A stretch of 64,000 bases of DNA from Acanthornis magna (taxonomy: Eukaryota; Chordata; Aves; Passeriformes; Acanthizidae), in the NCBI GenBank assembly GCA_036785705.1, contig JAWUZG010000056.1, forward strand, positions 12,510,501 through 12,574,500. The letters are read 5' to 3'. Of the stretch, positions 38,301-51,974 are shown in pieces. How positions within the stretch are numbered: the first letter of the stretch is position 1; every line of letters begins with the position of its first letter. The notes under the pieces were generated by a model. That model saw only the letters and a program-made list of their open reading frames with translations, did no database searches and was not told where the DNA came from. The translations under genes and the position numbers were made by a program.

Positions 38301-39387
38301 AAATGTTTGAGAAAAATATAGTTTCCCAAAAAGTTTATTCTCTGTCCAGTCAGCGAGTTTGATCACCAAAATTTGCTACTGAGGGAAAAAAGTACACCAA
38401 ACCAGTCATATTTTTGCCACTTTTGTATGTCCAAAATAAAGATCTACCCTCTTGAAAAATATTAAGCATCCCTATCCTCCCTCAGAGTGCAATGAATGTA
38501 CTTTCAGTGTGAAATCTCCATTTCAATAGGTCCATCTCTTTTCAGCCTAACACTGGGACATTTCAAACAATTATATAATCATTAAATTAAGCCCAAAAAG
38601 CTTCTTTAAGGTATTACTGCCATCACTGTATAGATGGCTAAAGTAACTACAAAACAGTTTAATGACTTGCCTGAGATTGCACAGTAAACATTTGAGAAAA
38701 ATGGGAAAATGATGATTCAAAGAGAGCAAAACATTCATAGGGTTTTTTTAAGCTGTTCACAGCCTGAAAAGCAATTACTTAGTGGGCCTCAAAGGATGCC
38801 ATGAAGGATGCTTATCTCTATTCCTGAGCACTGAAAATTACCAGTGACAGACAGCAAAAAGGGATTGCAACCAGGAAAAGAATAAAAAAAAAGAAGAATT
38901 AGATCTATAGAGCTCATTTCTCTCCAGCTCACAAGGCAAATTTGTTGGCCTGAAAAGCATGCTCACTGAATTGCAGCTTTGAATGTATTTCTCATGGTGT
39001 GACTCCACAGCTGCACAATCCCAGCTGCAATTCGGGAACTGTAGGGCTGGAGCTTATATCATTCCTATAGGCACCGGCTCTCCAGCGGTGGCTGTGGCAG
39101 GCTGCAGCTGGCCTGCCATCAGCCCCAGCTGCTGTCTAGCAGCGAGGCAGTAACTCCAGTGGTGTGCAAACAGTAGTAAAACACTGATTTTGCGGGTGTT
39201 GAAATGGGCTGAAAGCGCTTAGTGTGGTTCCAGGCCAGCACTTCAGTCGGGTGAATATGAGTTCCCTGGGAGAAGTCACAGAATGGGGTTTTACACCACC
39301 AGACAGGGAGGGGTGATGAGGTGAGTGGCAAGCCTTCAAACAGCCAAAAACATAGTCACTTAATTTCTAAGTAAAATCACTTTAGCG

Positions 39388-39435
39388 AAAAAAAAACCAA
39401 CAAAAACAAAAAAACCAAAACCCAAAAAACCCCTC
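39388..39435. repeat. A/C-rich low-complexity tract
   Basis: A run of A9 followed by CCAACAAAAACAAAAAAACC and AAAACCCAAAAAACCCC. No mobile element was recognised next to it. Confidence 0.8.
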
Positions 39436-41887
39436 AAGATTCCAGTTGTGAGCCACTCTCTAATGATTAAAGATTCGGATGGTGCCCTTTTCTCTCATTT
39501 GTCTGAGAGGAGGATTTTCTGTCTTCTGTAGCATGTCTGCTCTTGAAAGAAATGCTGCATCAAATGATTCACAGATGCTAAGGATGAGTTAACAGAAGGA
39601 TGGTTTACATCCAAACCCACAAATTCATGCCTTCCTCAATATTCAAGTTGTACCCTAAATGATTAATTTTGTTGAATCCTCTGAGTACAATCTCTAAAGT
39701 ACATGTAAAGCTCTCATTCAGCTCGTGTAAATCTAAGATAATTTCACCACTAGAAGACATTGACAAAGTTAAAAGGATTTACATAGTGCTCAACATATGC
39801 TCAGAAAACCATTTATTGTATAGTTTTGCTTGACCTGTGGCACAGGGCTATTCCATCTTTACCTTCCTGGATCCCCCACTAAAGCCCACTTAACATTTAG
39901 AGAGGAAAAATGTGTTAAGACTCAAAATAGATCTCATAGGCAACAGCACCCCAACACAGCACACATCTCCCCACTGCAGGCTGTCATTTCAAGCTTCCAA
40001 TGCTGTTCAGGAATTTCATATTTCATTCTTATGTAGAGAAAACCACCTCTCCACCCCTCCAAGATTTAAACAAGCCTTGAAAGAAAAGAAAAAACCAAAC
40101 CAACAGTACCCAAAATGCTGAAAGCTGTCACATCAAAGACAAGGCAAAAAAAATTTCTACCAACCATCCTCTGCAAACACACCTCCTCTCTTTCGGTTTG
40201 TTCCAAGTGTAAAGTTCCAGAAGAAGAGGAGCTGCTCTGCTATAAACTGTTGCCCAAGTAACTCAGAGACATTAACCAGGCCAGGAGGTCTTTTTGTAGA
40301 TAAAGATGAGAGTATGAGAGGGGCTTCCAGTTCCCTTCCTGCCTCTTACAGGTCTGTCACTTCACCTGCCTGATCAGCAAAGCGTCAAGGAAAAGTTCCC
40401 TTTGGAAAGGGTTTTCCTGTTCCCACACGGTGCTGGCACTCACGACACGAGAAGCGTTGCCTACTGCTGCCATGGTGGGGGAGGAATGCCAAGCCCCATC
40501 ATGGGGAGCAGACTGTTTATCTCTGACACAGAAAGCTGCTGCCATGGGAGGACTCGGGCCCAGCACTGCCAAAAGGAGATGTTTGGCCTGGCAGGGAGAA
40601 GATTATAGGATGCCACAGGGCTGTCCTAACTTATGCTACTGGCATGACTCTTTGGGTAGATCTCACTGTCTTGAATTGGCAGAAAGACCCCAGAGTTCAA
40701 TTCTTCTCTCCTCAAATGATTCTTCAGTCTGTCACAAAGCGCAACTAATGGACATTGAAAGGAAACAGGTGTTTGGTTTTTTTCCTCATGCTAGGGAGAT
40801 TTTCCAATATACACTTTAAATTTCCCCTTTGGAAGAGAAAGGGTACAAGCAGGAATTAACCTAATTTAAAGATCTCTGCTGTTGGCCTTCAAAAGGAGCA
40901 GGATGATTCAGTAGTCAGAGACTGATTTGCTGTCACCATTTATTCCAAGATCCCTGTTTACTCTAATAAATCCTTATGCTCTTGCCTTACTCCAGAGGAC
41001 AAATAATCACCAGGTCTTCCTCATCTAACAGGGTCAGGAAGATAAATGCCCAAAGCCACTCAGCTTCCCAGAGAGCGACAGCTTTGGGCTTTCCTGGTGT
41101 TCCTTCACAGCTCCTTCTGTTCGTGCTCTGGGGTCCTCCAGGGATGATTTGTCATGGTCCAGAGCAAGTTGCCTAACATAATTCAGTGACAGCTTACATC
41201 ATTGTTTCTCCTGGAGTGCCTCAGGGGGTCTCCTCCTTCCTGCTCTTCCCTTTGCCAACTTCCACTCACATCTACCATCGCAGCAGGGAGGTTATTTGAA
41301 GCAATGACAACGTTTTGGAACATGTTCCAAGGTAAATTAGTTTGCATCCGTTACGAATTCTGCTATAAACTATACTTGCATCCCACAAAAAATCTCCAGG
41401 ATAGAAAACTTTTAAAGACAATGGAGGCTCCAAGATCCCCATGTTTAGTATTGACCTAATCTCTCCCTTAAGAAGCAAAAGTAATCTTGCTGCAGCAGCA
41501 GTTTGGGAGATACCACTTGAATAAAATAATAATAGGAATAAACTCAGTCAAATCCCTTTTCTTACAGGTTATTAAATCCTCCTGAAGCAGGGGAAGTGTC
41601 AAGAATAAAGCTTAGGACAAATGGCTGGATATATTTTTTACTTTCATATGTGTAAAGTAACTCAAGAGCCTTGAAGGAAAGAATCACTTCCTTGGGTATT
41701 CTGATTCAGCGAGCTAAGTTGAAATTCATTCCAAAATATGTTTCCCATCATTACAAAGGGACATTTGAGTCAACTATGTTCTCAAAGTATTATTTACATC
41801 CACTTCTCAGGATTTCATCAAATGCAAAGTGACTGCACTGATTGAATGGACACAGCTCCTTAATTGCATTCAGAGAAGAGAGCTGCT

Positions 41888-41930
41888 TGAATTTTATTTA
41901 TTTACTTACTGATTTATTATTATTATTTAG
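41888..41930. repeat. ATTT/ATT-rich simple repeat
   Basis: About 40 bases made of ATTT and ATT units with a few substitutions. Confidence 0.8.
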
Positions 41931-44482
41931 CTGTCTGCTTCCAACTGCAAATATGTCTTTGCTGCTCCATTAACCTGATCACATATCTGTGTTTCAAACT
42001 CAGCACAGAATGTCCACGCAGGAAATATCTCTGCAACACTTGGGCAAGCAATGCCCTGCATTTATGGCCAAATCGTGGGTTACATTTTTAATGAACACAT
42101 ATGCAGGTTTCCTACACAGTAAACAGATATTCTCCAAGAGATTGAGTGTGTACATATAACATCAGGTCCCAGCAAGAGCTTCAATGGCAAGGGAGCATCG
42201 GTACTTTTCTTCCTTTTGCTGTCCCCAAAGGAAATGTTTCCCTGCCATCACATCCCTAACACACAGTGTTTGCTACTTGTTCTATTCCTCTGCCAGCAGA
42301 TGTTTAAGCCAGATGTTTCACTGCCATTTTCTGGTTGGCTCACAAAGCAGACAGTTTGTTCTTAAGGCAGAGGGATAAAAAAGAAAACAGGAGAAATTTA
42401 CACAGCACAGTTGGGTTATGTTTCCAGTTTCCAGCAGAGCAATTGTGAATTTCCAGTGGGGTGTAGGGAAATGAGATCCAATCACAAGACAAGTTACCTC
42501 TGTTGACCTTCAAGCTAAAGGCTGTAGAAATGCTTCACACAATCTTACTCAGAAGACCATCTAAGCATTTATTTACCATTTCCTGAAACAAGAAAATTAA
42601 TCAAACCACTGTTCTCCTATTTTGTATGACTAGCCATCAGAATATGCGTTTTCAGAACATTCACAAGCTCAGATTCCGATGCCAAAGATAACCCTGTTAG
42701 AATTCAGGGCATTACGCTACACATTAAAATAAACTCTTTAGAACAAGGTAATAAGAATTCTCGTTCCTTCTGCTCCTGGGCATAAGATCACCTCAGCAAA
42801 CACAGAAAGTTTTCCTTACCATCCCACCATCATTAAAATGGCCTGCTCAGAATTCAGTATTGACACTTGGTGTCCCCTATTTAATCTGATGATGACTACA
42901 AATGTCAGGCTTTGTCCTCTTGGACCAGGGCTGCCATGTGATGCCTGTCAATTCTTTACTGTGCTTTTTTACCTTCCTTTCAGCTGCTATTGCATTGCAC
43001 GGTGAAGAAGAAAAGATGTTTTCTTTCTATTGACTATAAACATCTTCATTGCACTTCAAAGTAGCAGGGGGGATGTAATTACAAGTGGTGAAAAACATAG
43101 CTCAAAACAAATAAAAAGAGGAAAAAGAGAGCCCTTCTCTTTAGTGGATTGATGCATCAATAGATATATTTGATACATGACCTTTCTATACCCAGATGCA
43201 CTGCAGATATGTCACGGATCACTCTGAATAAATAAAGTGATTTTCCTCCCAAATGTACCACTAGCAAGTCTGGCACAATATTAAAAAAAAAATTTAAAAA
43301 AATCCAGAAATTATATACAATACTCATTTCTGTTCCCTACTAGACACTAATCTTTTTTTACCTCCAGGTAGGACAGTATATAAAAGCAACTCCCTTCCCA
43401 AATCCCTACTGGAAGCAACAGGAATATTACCTTACAATCAGCTCCACACAGACGAATGTTTTATTCATATCACACAACTAAAAAAAACCCAAAAACCAGT
43501 TAACTTTATCTAAATAAAAACCACAATGGGGCTTTAACATTATTTCAAATTCTTTTCTTAACCTGCTGAGGTATATTTTACCTATTTGGGATGAGTGGCA
43601 TCAAATGCAGATACTGAGTGAAACCCCAGAGATGTTTACAGTAAATCATGGAATCCTGGGGCCCTTTTATATATGCTGCAGATAAATGGATTATTACTAA
43701 CATGATTTTTAAAACAAGTGATCAAAGACAATTTCATTTCACTTAGCCAAAAGAATTTCAAGGAGAAGAAACAGACAAATCTGCTGCCATTTTCAAGTTT
43801 GATGGCTGCTCTTCTCTTGTAATTCTTCCTCACCACCACCTGTTTCATACTTGTCATTAATATCATAATTACTGAATTATTAGCCAGAGAATTTACATGC
43901 ACCACTCGTTATTTCTTGGAGATTAAGGGAAATTGCCACAGAAATGAAAGTTACGGTTTGGAAGATATGTACCCAGGAATCTTTTTCCTGGGATTTGAGC
44001 TTGTTCCAGATTTGAGGAAAGTTTAAAAGACGTTTAAGCTACACTAAAGATTTCTGAATGTTTTTAATTAGACCATATAACACTCTCTCTTATTTAATAT
44101 AAAACAGTCTATATAAGTAATAGGGGAAAATATTGTAATAGCACAGGCCAACAGGGAGGAAAGCTACTTAATGAATCAAAAAGGAAGCATTTACAAATGC
44201 AGGAGGACTTCTAGGCCAGAGTTTCCCCAGACTGAGGTATATTGGCAGAGCAAGGCCAGAAAGGGAAACAAGACAATGTCCATCAGGATGGGGCACGCTG
44301 AAAATAGCTGACACAAAGAGCAAACTTTTTCAACAAGTCTCCTAAAATACACAGGACCTTAAATAACTCCTGGAGTCTTGATTACCAAATCTAGGTAATA
44401 TTTAGTCTACCTGAGAACAGCTAGAGAAAATTTCCTGTATGCTGTGTGGAAACTGTCCTCTTTAAGCTACAGTATTTTTTGA

Positions 44483-45085
44483 TCATAGAGTTATTTAGTT
44501 TGGAAGAGACCTTCAAGGTCATCTTGGTCCACCCCCTGTCATAGGCAAGGACATCTTCCACTATCCCAGGCTGCTCCAAGCCCCGTCCACCCTGGCCTTG
44601 AACATTTCCAGGGATGAGGCATCCCCAGTTTCTCTGGACAGCGTGTTCCAGTGGTTCACCATCCTCAAAACAAAGAATTTTTTCCTAATATCTAATCTAA
44701 ACTTACTCTTAGTTTGAAGCCATTCCCTTTTGTCCTGTCACTCCAGGCCCTTGTAAATAGTCTTTTATTGGCTTCCTGCAAGCACTGAAAGGCCACAATG
44801 AGGTCATCCCAAAGCCTTTCCCATTCTCTTAACCTTGCCCTGGGGGCAGCTCTGCAGGTGGGGTTTTACCTGAGCAGAGCAGAGGGGCAGAATCCCCTCC
44901 CTGCCCTGCTGGCCACACTCCTTTGGATGCAGCCCAGGGTATGTTTGGCTTTTGGGGCTGCCAGAGCACACGGCTGGGTCATGTCCAGCCTCTCACCCAC
45001 CCAGCACTTGATCTTAAACCTCGTGTGATGTCCCATGGGCCACAGCTCAAGCTTGTCCAGGTCAATGTCCTGCTTTGAACCCAAA
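44483..45085 (-). mobile_element. CR1 LINE 3' fragment, about 600 bp
   Basis: The plus strand starts TCATAGAGTTATTTAGTTTG and contains the classic antisense CR1 text: CAGGCTGCTCCAAGCCCC, CCTGGCCTTGAACATTTCCA, TTTCTCTGGACAGC, CCTTTTGTCCTGTCA and CTTGTCCAGGTCAATGTCCT. It continues from the 3'-UTR into the end of the second open reading frame region. The element lies on the minus strand, in the sense direction of the host gene, and is the longest recognisable CR1 piece in the window. Right border estimated. Confidence 0.93.
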
Positions 45086-45274
45086 ATTAAATTATTTTCA
45101 AGCAGTCTCTCTGCTACCAGGAAACAACAGCAAACAGAGCTCTCTGAACAGTCCCCCCCAGTAATGATAAGCAATGAGCTTGGAGCTTCCAAGGTCGTTG
45201 GTCCACATCATGCTAAACAGGAGCTTTAAAAAATCCCAGTGGATTACCAAAGCAAAAATTAATAAAAATGAAAA

Positions 45275-45400
45275 GTGCGAGATCGGCAGACAAAAGGCAG
45301 AAGGAGAACTGCACGGGGAGAGAGACATTCACAGAGAAGGAAAGGGCAAAAGTGTAAGACAAAGAGAGACAGATTCTGAATGGAAAAAGAAATTCGGATC
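45275..45400. repeat. Purine-rich tract
   Basis: About 125 bases rich in GA and AGA motifs on the plus strand, for example GGGGAGAGAGAC and GACAAAGAGAGACAG, with scattered pyrimidines. It lies just beyond the longest CR1 fragment. Confidence 0.6.
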
Positions 45401-48400
45401 TAACTCCCTATGGGGGTAAAGCAAGGGGAAAAACACCATATGCTGGGATAACAAGGAAAAGCAAGCAAAATATTTACATTTCTTCTCACATAACTGAAAA
45501 GGTATAAAGCATAAGAAAAACCAGCTTGGTACTCAGGGGGTTTCTCTGTATTGTTTTGTTTACACACAGAGACCCAAGACTTTGCTTAGAGCATCTTCCA
45601 TTAGCTCTACAGAGCAGAATTACAAGTGAGAAATCAGATCATTCTCTGGAAATGATAGTAGTATCAGTCTCCTATGGTTAATAAGCCTCTGCATTGTGGA
45701 GGTTTTGGCTGAAAGTTCATGCTGCAAATCCAAATAGCACTGGGCAAACATCAGATTGGAATCCTGGAAAAAAAATGCCTAACACTTCCTCCCATCAGAA
45801 ACCCATGAAAACGAGAAAAACAACACTATCATCATTTGACAAGGTTGCTCTTCCTTCCCTGTCTCCTGCAAAGTGACACAAATACTGGAAAAAATCTAAT
45901 TTTCAGTACACTCCTTGTTACCGAAAATCCTAATACAATTTATAGATTATAATTATAAACCAGACAGTGAAACATGCAGAAACTGAAGACAACAGCTGTT
46001 CTTCAAGGCTAAGAACACAACATTATCAGTCCAAAAAAACAATTACAGCCTACAGGACCTTTAAACCAACAAAAACTGAAAATCAAAGGCTGAGTTTCAG
46101 TATCCAGCCTGAGATGCCGGTCCATCATTTCTGACCATAAGCTACTGACAAATTGCTCCATCAGGTTACACGATACTGACATCATTTATCTGTCACTGAA
46201 ATGCAGTTAAAACATTCAAATATAATAAAGTGATGCCTCTACATCACGTTAGAAAGTAAGCAAGAAACAGTTATCAACCAAAATTAGTGCTCCAAGGGAG
46301 GGAACAGCACAAGTGTTCGACACACCATCAAGGATTACTGCCCTATTTCACAAGGTTCCTCTCATGGCAGGTAATGACAAAAGTGATGGCTAACTTGGGC
46401 TACAGATTTTGCAGACCAAAGCAGAAGATGCCACATGGCCTTGCTCCTCCTCTGAGCACACTGCACAAGTCTCACATTTTTGAGGGTTGTCTGAGTCTAG
46501 AGAGAATTCAACAGCCAGAACAGAATGCCCCAAAAGGTGTCATAACTGGAGTAAATATTAACCTATGTAACATCTGAAAATATATATTCTCGTCATGGCT
46601 GCTTTGGATTTTTTTTAATTGCTGTGGGGGTTTTTTAACCTATTTTGTGTTAAGCATGCACACTGAAGAAAAATACACCACAGCAATCCACCAGTGCTCA
46701 CTGCTGTCAGCTAAAGGATCACAGGGAGATATGTGGAGGGTACAGAAATGCTTTTCTTCACTCTACTGTTTCTTATGGCTTCTTATATTAAATGAAACTG
46801 GAATTTAGAATTTCTCCCTGCTTTGCTTGTTCATCTTTTCTCCCAGCTTGACTTTTCTTTTTTAGCCTTACCCTTAGGATTTCTTACCCCTGGCTCTGCC
46901 ATTCCAAGCACTTCTTTTCTCTGTACTCAGCCGGGTCTCCCTCACTGTGACTTCAGCTGTAGGAGTTGGCAAAATTGGCTGCTTTGATTAGAAATGTGCG
47001 AGTGGAAGGCAGATAATAGCCTGGTTCTCTACACCTGATCTCCCAGTGAGGGGTCATTGATAGGGGTCAACAGCTGAAATAAGTGTCTCATCACATGAAG
47101 AGTTTGAGAAGGAAAATCTGTACTGTCAAATAAAGTGGAGCACAGCAGCACTGGGAGCTGGAGGGGCCTGAGTTATCTATATATTTAGGTTGGTTTGTGT
47201 TTAGCAAATTTTGTTCTAAGAAGGAGCTTCTGCAGAACCAGGAGTCCTGTACTGAACTGCAGAACAGACGCACCTGAGGGACTGGCAACTCCATCCTCCC
47301 AGCAATGGATTCACCACAGGGGCAAGAGAAGCTCCAGCCACCCTTCCACCAAGGTTATGTTCTTGTCTCATGTGCAATCAGGCTGCAGGAATAATCTGGA
47401 AGCAAGGGGATTTCCTTAAGCCAGGTCACTGATGGGCTCTGATTAAATTATCTCCAGACTAATTCATTTGTTGATTGACACTTGTAACATGAAGACCATC
47501 CCTGATCATTTGACACTAGCCATTGGTGTATCATCGAGTTAAAGCCTTTACTTTAAATGTGACTGTTATGAATGAAATGTCAAGCAGCGACATTTGATAT
47601 TTTGCACCAATTACTGCTGTGCATGCGGGCACATAAGCATCATTTAAGCAGAGTCAGACTAGGGCTTTTAGGAGTTCAGGGATCAAAAGAGACAGACTAC
47701 TTGTCTTGTCTAGGTTTATAGACTACATAGCTATCGAGAGTCCATTAATCATGTAGAGGAAAAAACAGCCATTATGGCTAATTAATAAAGAGAGATGGAC
47801 TCAAGGAGGTTGAAATGGACAGGTGCCTGTTATGCCCCACATCCTTTGCTCCTCCTGAACAGCCACCGGTGCATCTGTCAACCTGAAATGAATTAAAAAA
47901 ATAAAGAGGTACTCTGGGGTTAAATGTGACACGGAGAGAAGAAATCTGGGATCAAGTCACACAATTTCCAACAGAGCTGTGAAATCTTGTCCTGCTACTG
48001 CTTAACTTGAATGGTCAAAACAAGTAGAAAAAACTGTCCTGCAGACAATGTTCCTGTATCAGGTGTGCTGAGAGTCAAAGCCCTGCTCCTTCCCTCAAGA
48101 CCCTTTTACCACCCTTACGTTTACAACAGCACCTGTGCCACCTTGCTATGTTTGCCTGTCCTTCCCATGTCCTGTGCATGCAGGAAATTACAGATCAGGA
48201 CTTTCATTCCACTGCATTGGAGAATCAAACTACCAAAGAGAAGTGAGAGGAAGAAAGAGAGGAAATCTGATGAAAGAGGGAAAGTCTGGGGATGTATCAG
48301 GGGACAGAGCCATGCTTTCAATCCAAAACTGACGCTAAACAAGCTTTCTTTAGAGAAAACTTATTAGATGTTCAGAACTAAACTTGGTGGCTTTTTGAAA

Positions 48401-48902
48401 CCTTTTGCCTGCATGATTTTTGAGGCAACTGTTGAAACTGAGGTTTATTCTTGACAAAGATGTAAAACTGGTGTACTTCAGAAGTTTCAACAGAAAAAGA
48501 CTTCAAAATTCTCAGCTCAAGACTCAGAGGTTATTATTCCCATGAGAACATGCACTTCCAGCTTTCTTATTTTCTCTTTTGAGCACACCATTGACCCTAC
48601 CTACAGCTTCCCCCAGCTGTTTGTGTAGCTGCCTCTCGTTTTAGAGAGAGTGTTGAGAGGAAGCCAGCATGATGGATAACAGAAGTCCTTTGACATACCA
48701 TGTCATTTATCACATAACAGCCTCAATCCTGCTAAGGGGGCCTTCTCCATATGTCACTGTCAGCTCCTGTGCCACCTCAATGCATCAAAAAGAAAAGTTT
48801 GAATATGAAGCACTGTAATTCCTAAGTCACAGCTCATTGCAGCTTTCCAGACATGAAGAACAATTCTGTCTATCTGCCAGCTTGTTTGTTTAATTTTCAC
48901 TG

Positions 48903-48918
48903 TCTCACATATGTGAGA
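48903..48918. repeat. 16-bp perfect palindrome centred on CATATG
   Basis: TCTCACATATGTGAGA reads identically on both strands and contains an E-box (CATATG) at its centre. It stands alone in intron sequence. Confidence 0.7.
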
Positions 48919-51900
48919 AATTAAGTCTTCAGTGTGGAGGAAAACCAGAAAGAGTCAGAGGTCTAGCAGAGGGAAGGAAGATAAAAATCTCTAATTCCAT
49001 CAGGAATCCAAAGTGACATTTTGAAGTGGAAAAAGAAAAGGCAGCCTATGCGCAATAGGTATTAGGGAGTTACTGAGAGTCCCACCTTCTTCCCACTCAA
49101 GGAAAGAGGTTCTCTAATGGGCTGATATGAATGCAGCAAGCTTAAAGCAATGCAGATAAGCTCCTGAACTCGGCTGCCTAATGGACACCTATCTCATCTC
49201 TTCCGCCCCTTGAAGGGTACAAAATGTAGTGAAGGCTTCCAGAAAAGCTTCTTGAGATTATCCAGCAGCTCCTGCTTTGGGCTATCTAAATCAATCAGAA
49301 CTCACCCTCCCCCCCAGTGCAAGATTTCAGCAAGTCAGTTCCCAGGGATCACCTGAGAGCACAAACAAGAGGAGGCTGGAGCCACTGCTCCTCTCTGTAC
49401 CCCTGACACAAACCCGAGGGTCTCTGCGCTGTCTCGTGAGCTTTTCCACAGATAGCAATGGAAGCACTAGCCACCACTCTCTTTTGCCATGAACCTGGCA
49501 AGGGTCAGAGCCTGGCCCAGGTTAGTTGAGTGTAACACCAGGTTTGGGCTGCCTGGAGCACTCACACATCCTGAGTTATCTTCCTCTCTCCCGTGGGAAA
49601 TAGTCAAGGCCGTGACTCCACTTCATTTCTAGTCCCAAAACATTCCTGCAGCACGGTAAGATAATTTTCTCAGCTTGCTCTTACAAACCTCCCTCATCCT
49701 GCCCTGCTCAGAGCCCAGACTCTGCAGAGCACCCCCAGCACCCTCTGGGCACCCAGGACTCTCCAGATGAGTCCAGAACAGACTCTCTTTAGTTCAAGTG
49801 TCCTTGGGTGACCCATGACTGAGCACAGCTCCCACATCTAACCAGGCAAATTGTCCTACCACCCATCCTGTCTATGAATCACCATCTAGAAAGTCAAAGT
49901 TATAACCTTCCTTTTCACGTTCTTTTAGCAGATTATAGAGATTACATTCCTGGCCCAAACTTATATGAATCATTTCATAGACCCATTTCCCAGGTTAGAT
50001 AAATTTGCATACTTCTTCCAGTGATTCACAGACTCCCCCAGCGTGAATGGTGTTAAACTCCAAGAATTAAGATGTCATTTTGGATCACAATAAGTGATTT
50101 AAAATATATGGTTTCCCACTTTCTTGTGCCATTGTCATATAGTCTTAATATATTTCCATTTCATATCGCTATAGTTCCCTTCCAAAAGAATCACAGGCAA
50201 GCTACAGCTTGAAAATTAATCAATAAAACTTTATTATGCTAACCCTTAATAGGATTACTAATATGAAGGAACTTAAACACGATTTTTTTCCCCAGGAACT
50301 GTTTACTGACAAAACCTCATCCTTCTGTGACATTGACATTGCTACTGCTCTTTCCTGACATCTACTCTTTCTTGAAGAAGAACCGCAGAAGGGATATTAA
50401 ACACAATCTTCTTTAAAAGTGGTATTTCCATTAGTCATAAGTCAGATGACTCAAAAATTCCTATTTTTGGTGCAAATTTCAGTGTACTGAAGGTCTCTGA
50501 GCAGTTTAGCATCAGCCCAAATAGCCTTCCATTCCTGTGTCAGATTGGACCTCTTCATCCTCTCTTGAATATTTGCAGTAGATGCTCTATATAGATACAT
50601 AAAAAATGTGAAAAAATAAGAGCCTATTGGGCCTCCAGAAAGCCTGAGCTAAGTCACTAAAAAACCCTTTAAAGGCCTTTGTAGTCCTATAGGCTGCTCT
50701 CTCCCTGAAGCTGCAGGATGGAGCCCTGAATCAACAATATTGCTTCTGCTTTCCTTTGTCTTCCAGAGTTTGGCATAAAGACAGACTTGTTTATGTGTAT
50801 GTAGGGAAAGTAGGAAGCTTAAGAATGATAATTCAGCTAGGGGCAAGCCTTGGTCATTATTTGGGCTGGTAGGCAACAGGGTTGAATTATGGCTTGCCAT
50901 GAGAGTACCCTAAATAACTGTTAGCAGGAAATATTATCTTACATTACAGAAACAATTACAAGAGTTAACCATTTGGAAAAGGAAATCATGCTGCTGAAGA
51001 GCTGCCATTCAGCTACCACAGCTCACATTCTTCAGATTAAAATAAAAATTTCAAAGGGAAGGGAAGAGAAATCAATCCAAGTTTATGTCCAAGTAATGCA
51101 ACATGTTTTTAGGGTAGCACACACCAAAACATATGCATATTTGTGTCGCTGATTTGCACAAATCCATTCCCACAGGATGAACATCATAATTGAAAATGAG
51201 AGCACAAATGGCCACTTAAATGCCTAAACCCCAGCTTGAGTAATTGTGCATGCAAACACATATCTCTTTTTCGAGCACAACTGCATCCTTTCAACCCTGA
51301 CAATCTGGATCAAAATGGTTTCTATTAACATTATATATGCACTTACATGCATAGAATACTGTATCATTTGGACCTCTGAGTTTTTGGCAAACCTCAAAGT
51401 AAACTCCTTATTTAGGCTTACACGAGATTTAAGCAAGAATTAGCAATGACAGAGTCATACAAGCACCACAGCTAGTTTGTGGAGAATTAGACATGTGCTC
51501 TTTAGGGACCAACCCACCTGAGACTGAATGTAAAATTATGGTTTCAGAGCTGCCACACTTGTCTCAGAGATTAATAAAATACTCAGGGAAAAACACAAAA
51601 CAGAAGGGGTTTGATTGCACCTAAGTAATTTTTTTTCTGCGCTTTGCACCATCTGCTGCAGACCTGGTTGCCACAACTTCTACCCAGTGGCTTAAAGCCA
51701 GAAACGCACAACATTCAGAAGCAACAGGTCCTTCATCAGTTATGAAGGATCCAAGTCCAAAGAGGGAACAATGAGGAAGCAATGCCTGAAAGTAAAGCAG
51801 GTGCTTTTCTATGACACTTTGAGACCAAAGACATAACAAATAAATTTCTGTCATCAGTTCACAATATCAGAACAGATACACATCAGTTAAAACAGGGAGA

Positions 51901-51974
51901 GGTAGGAACACTGTCAAAGCCAGTTCATTGTAGAATGATACACTCCCAGTGAACCCCAAAATTGTGTGGGATCT

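Larger units (their letters stand above)
26852..44482 (-). other. Large intron, 3' half (no exon seen)
   Basis: This is part of a single 34.4 kb intron between the HPGE exon and the Asn-Arg exon; the split AA-C codon shows that no conserved CCP exon is needed here. I see no recognisable coding sequence. Contents include a CR1 3' tail at 34845-34895, an (AAT)n array at 35322-35353, an ATTT-rich patch at 41888-41930, and a small inverted repeat of a Myb-like site at 29583-29603. There are several A/C-rich low-complexity runs (for example near 28560, 34897-34975, 39388-39435, 43485) and a purine-rich tract near 33655-33720. A GC-richer patch lies at about 39010-39140. Open frames here are short and lack codon or family signatures. 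Confidence 0.8.
45086..51974 (-). other. Large intron, middle part (no exon seen)
   Basis: This part of the 34.4 kb intron lies between two CR1 fragments. It holds a purine-rich stretch at about 45275-45400, another at about 48225-48300, and a 16-bp perfect palindrome at 48903-48918. The interval 47480-47800 has many homeodomain-like TAAT cores and no repeat signature, so it could be a conserved non-coding element, but that is only an impression. I recognise no protein-coding sequence on either strand. Confidence 0.75.

Noticed and set aside
40402..40819. Overlapping plus and minus open frames in a GC-richer stretch
   Set aside because: No domain, no splice logic and all frames equally open; consistent with chance.
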